Shown one piece after another: positions 5,884 to 6,796 of a stretch of 6,796 nt of DNA. The position numbers and the translations under genes were made by a program. The stretch lies in assembly GCA_029932425.1 (NCBI GenBank), contig JAOZQC010000179.1, positions 1 through 6,796 on the forward strand, written 5' to 3'. The notes under the pieces were generated by a model that was not told the origin of the DNA, ran no database searches, and saw only the letters and a list, made by a program, of their open reading frames with translations. Each line of letters opens with the position of its first letter. Position 1 is the first letter of the stretch. The stretch comes from Planctomycetota bacterium (lineage in GTDB: Bacteria > Planctomycetota > JAJSAM01).

Positions 5884-6796
5884 CGCCGCGCCGGGTCTTT
5901 CTCGTCTCGCACACCCACTGGGACCGGGAGTGGTACCTGCCGTTCCACCGCTTCCGGGTCCTGCTCGTGGACGTGGTCCGGCAGGTGCTGGATCGGCTGG
6001 AGCAGGATCCCGCCTTCGAGCACTTCCTGCTCGACGGCCAGGCGGTCCTCCTCGAGGACTACCTGGAGATCCGCCCCGAGGACGCCGGCCGGGTGGAGGC
6101 TCTCGTGCGGTCGGGCGCCCTCTCCATCGGTCCCTGGTACGTCCTCCCCGACGAGTTCCTGGTGAGCGGCGAGGCGCTCGTGCGGAACCTCCTCGCGGGC
6201 CGGCGGGTCTGCGCCCGGCTCGGAGGGGCGCAGGAGGTGGGCTACCTCCCCGACTCGTTCGGGCACGCGGCCCAGTTGCCGCAGATCCTCCGGCGGGCGG
6301 GGATCGACTCCTTCGTCTTCACCCGGGGCCGCGGGGACGAGGCGGACGACCTCGACCACGAGTTCTTCTGGCGGGCCCCGGACGGGAGCGAGGTCCTGGC
6401 GATCCACCAGGTGGGCGGCTACTGCGGCGGCGGCGCCCTCGGCCACGAGAGGTACGAGGACGCCCGCACGAGCCGGGAGGTGGATCCGGCCCGCGCCGTG
6501 GAGCAGGTGCGGGCCCTCCTCGAGGAGCACGCCCGGGGCTCCCCCGGGGACGTGGTGCTCGTCAGCAACGGGTGCGACCACCTGCCCCCCCCGCGGGACC
6601 TCGGGCGGATCCTGGCCGCGCTCCGGGAGGCGTTCCCGGACACCGTCTTCACGCACGGGAGCCTGGCCGAGTACCTGGAGGCGGTACGGGAGGCGGGCTT
6701 CGTCACGAAGGGGTTCGAAGGGGAGATGCTCGGGGCCCGCGAGGAGCTCATCCTCTCCGGCGTCCGGTCCTCGCGCCTGCCGCTGAAGCAGGCGAA
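5880..6796 (+). CDS. Glycoside hydrolase family 38 alpha-mannosidase (3' partial)
   Basis: The frame from the GTG at 5880 stays open to the window edge (305 codons plus 2 nt). It starts MTPRRVFLVSHTHWDREWYL, the hallmark N-terminus of bacterial GH38 retaining alpha-mannosidases (MngB-like). H11 and H13 of HTHWDREW correspond to zinc ligands. D125 in GYLPDSFGHAAQLPQIL is the expected nucleophile and also contacts the metal. NGCDHLPPP (230-238) matches the later G-x-D-H motif. The segment ending SSRLPLKQA corresponds to the start of the helical middle domain. Family members are usually 850-1,000 residues, so about two thirds is missing. No signal peptide is seen, suggesting a cytosolic enzyme that trims imported mannosides or mannosylated solutes. 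It overlaps the preceding stop by 4 nt (GTGA), so co-expression with the methyltransferase genes is likely although no biochemical link is evident. Confidence 0.93.
   Translation, partial: MTPRRVFLVSHTHWDREWYLPFHRFRVLLVDVVRQVLDRLEQDPAFEHFLLDGQAVLLEDYLEIRPEDAGRVEALVRSGALSIGPWYVLPDEFLVSGEALVRNLLAGRRVCARLGGAQEVGYLPDSFGHAAQLPQILRRAGIDSFVFTRGRGDEADDLDHEFFWRAPDGSEVLAIHQVGGYCGGGALGHERYEDARTSREVDPARAVEQVRALLEEHARGSPGDVVLVSNGCDHLPPPRDLGRILAALREAFPDTVFTHGSLAEYLEAVREAGFVTKGFEGEMLGAREELILSGVRSSRLPLKQA

Noticed and set aside
5307..6656. Minus-strand open frame of 449 codons opposite the homocysteine methyltransferase and mannosidase genes
   Set aside because: The opposite + strand frames carry GGCCGTTPG and HTHWDREW signatures. 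The antisense product is low in motif content and crosses a gene boundary.
1..6796. tRNA, rRNA, CRISPR repeats, insertion sequences or riboswitch (including a cobalamin riboswitch before the B12 genes)
   Set aside because: The two gaps of any size (767-853 and 2486-2536) are too short for a cobalamin riboswitch and show no B12-box-like sequence. No direct-repeat array, terminal inverted repeats or transposase-like frame is seen.

Overview
The window is very GC-rich (about 70% or more by eye, with almost every codon ending in G or C). It holds seven genes, all on the + strand and closely packed, with no RNA gene, mobile element, CRISPR array or long non-coding stretch. The gene families and base composition fit a bacterium, possibly from a poorly cultivated high-GC lineage. 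The phylum cannot be fixed from the sequence alone.

Layout. (1) Bases 2-766 are the C-terminal half of an MFS exporter, cut by the window edge. (2) An 87-bp gap holds a perfect 10-bp GC hairpin and a weak -10-like hexamer. (3) Bases 854-2485 encode an L-glutamate gamma-semialdehyde (P5C) dehydrogenase with all key catalytic motifs. (4) A 51-bp gap follows, with a plausible promoter placed so that transcription would begin at or near the GTG of the next gene. (5) Bases 2537-5883 are a run of four genes: a UroD-superfamily methyltransferase-like protein, a corrinoid (B12) protein, a stand-alone MetH-type reactivation domain and a homocysteine S-methyltransferase domain. Consecutive genes overlap by 4, 4 and 8 nt. 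(6) The last of these overlaps by 4 nt the start of a GH38 alpha-mannosidase, which runs off the 3' edge.

How the genes may work together. Genes 3-6 look like cobalamin-dependent methionine synthase (MetH) split into separate polypeptides. The cap plus B12 module, the AdoMet-dependent reactivation module and the homocysteine module are all present. The folate (pterin-binding) module is absent, and a UroD-like protein stands where a methyl-donor module would be expected. The simplest reading is a methyl relay: unknown methyl donor, then UroD-like protein, then corrinoid protein, then homocysteine (or a similar thiol), with the reactivation subunit rescuing oxidised cobalamin. The UroD-like protein is itself unusual. 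The H-x-C and C-terminal Cys zinc ligands of MtaA/MtbA-type enzymes are replaced by H-W-D and S-D-E. The donor and physiological acceptor cannot be read from the sequence, and the links to P5C dehydrogenase and alpha-mannosidase rest only on gene order.
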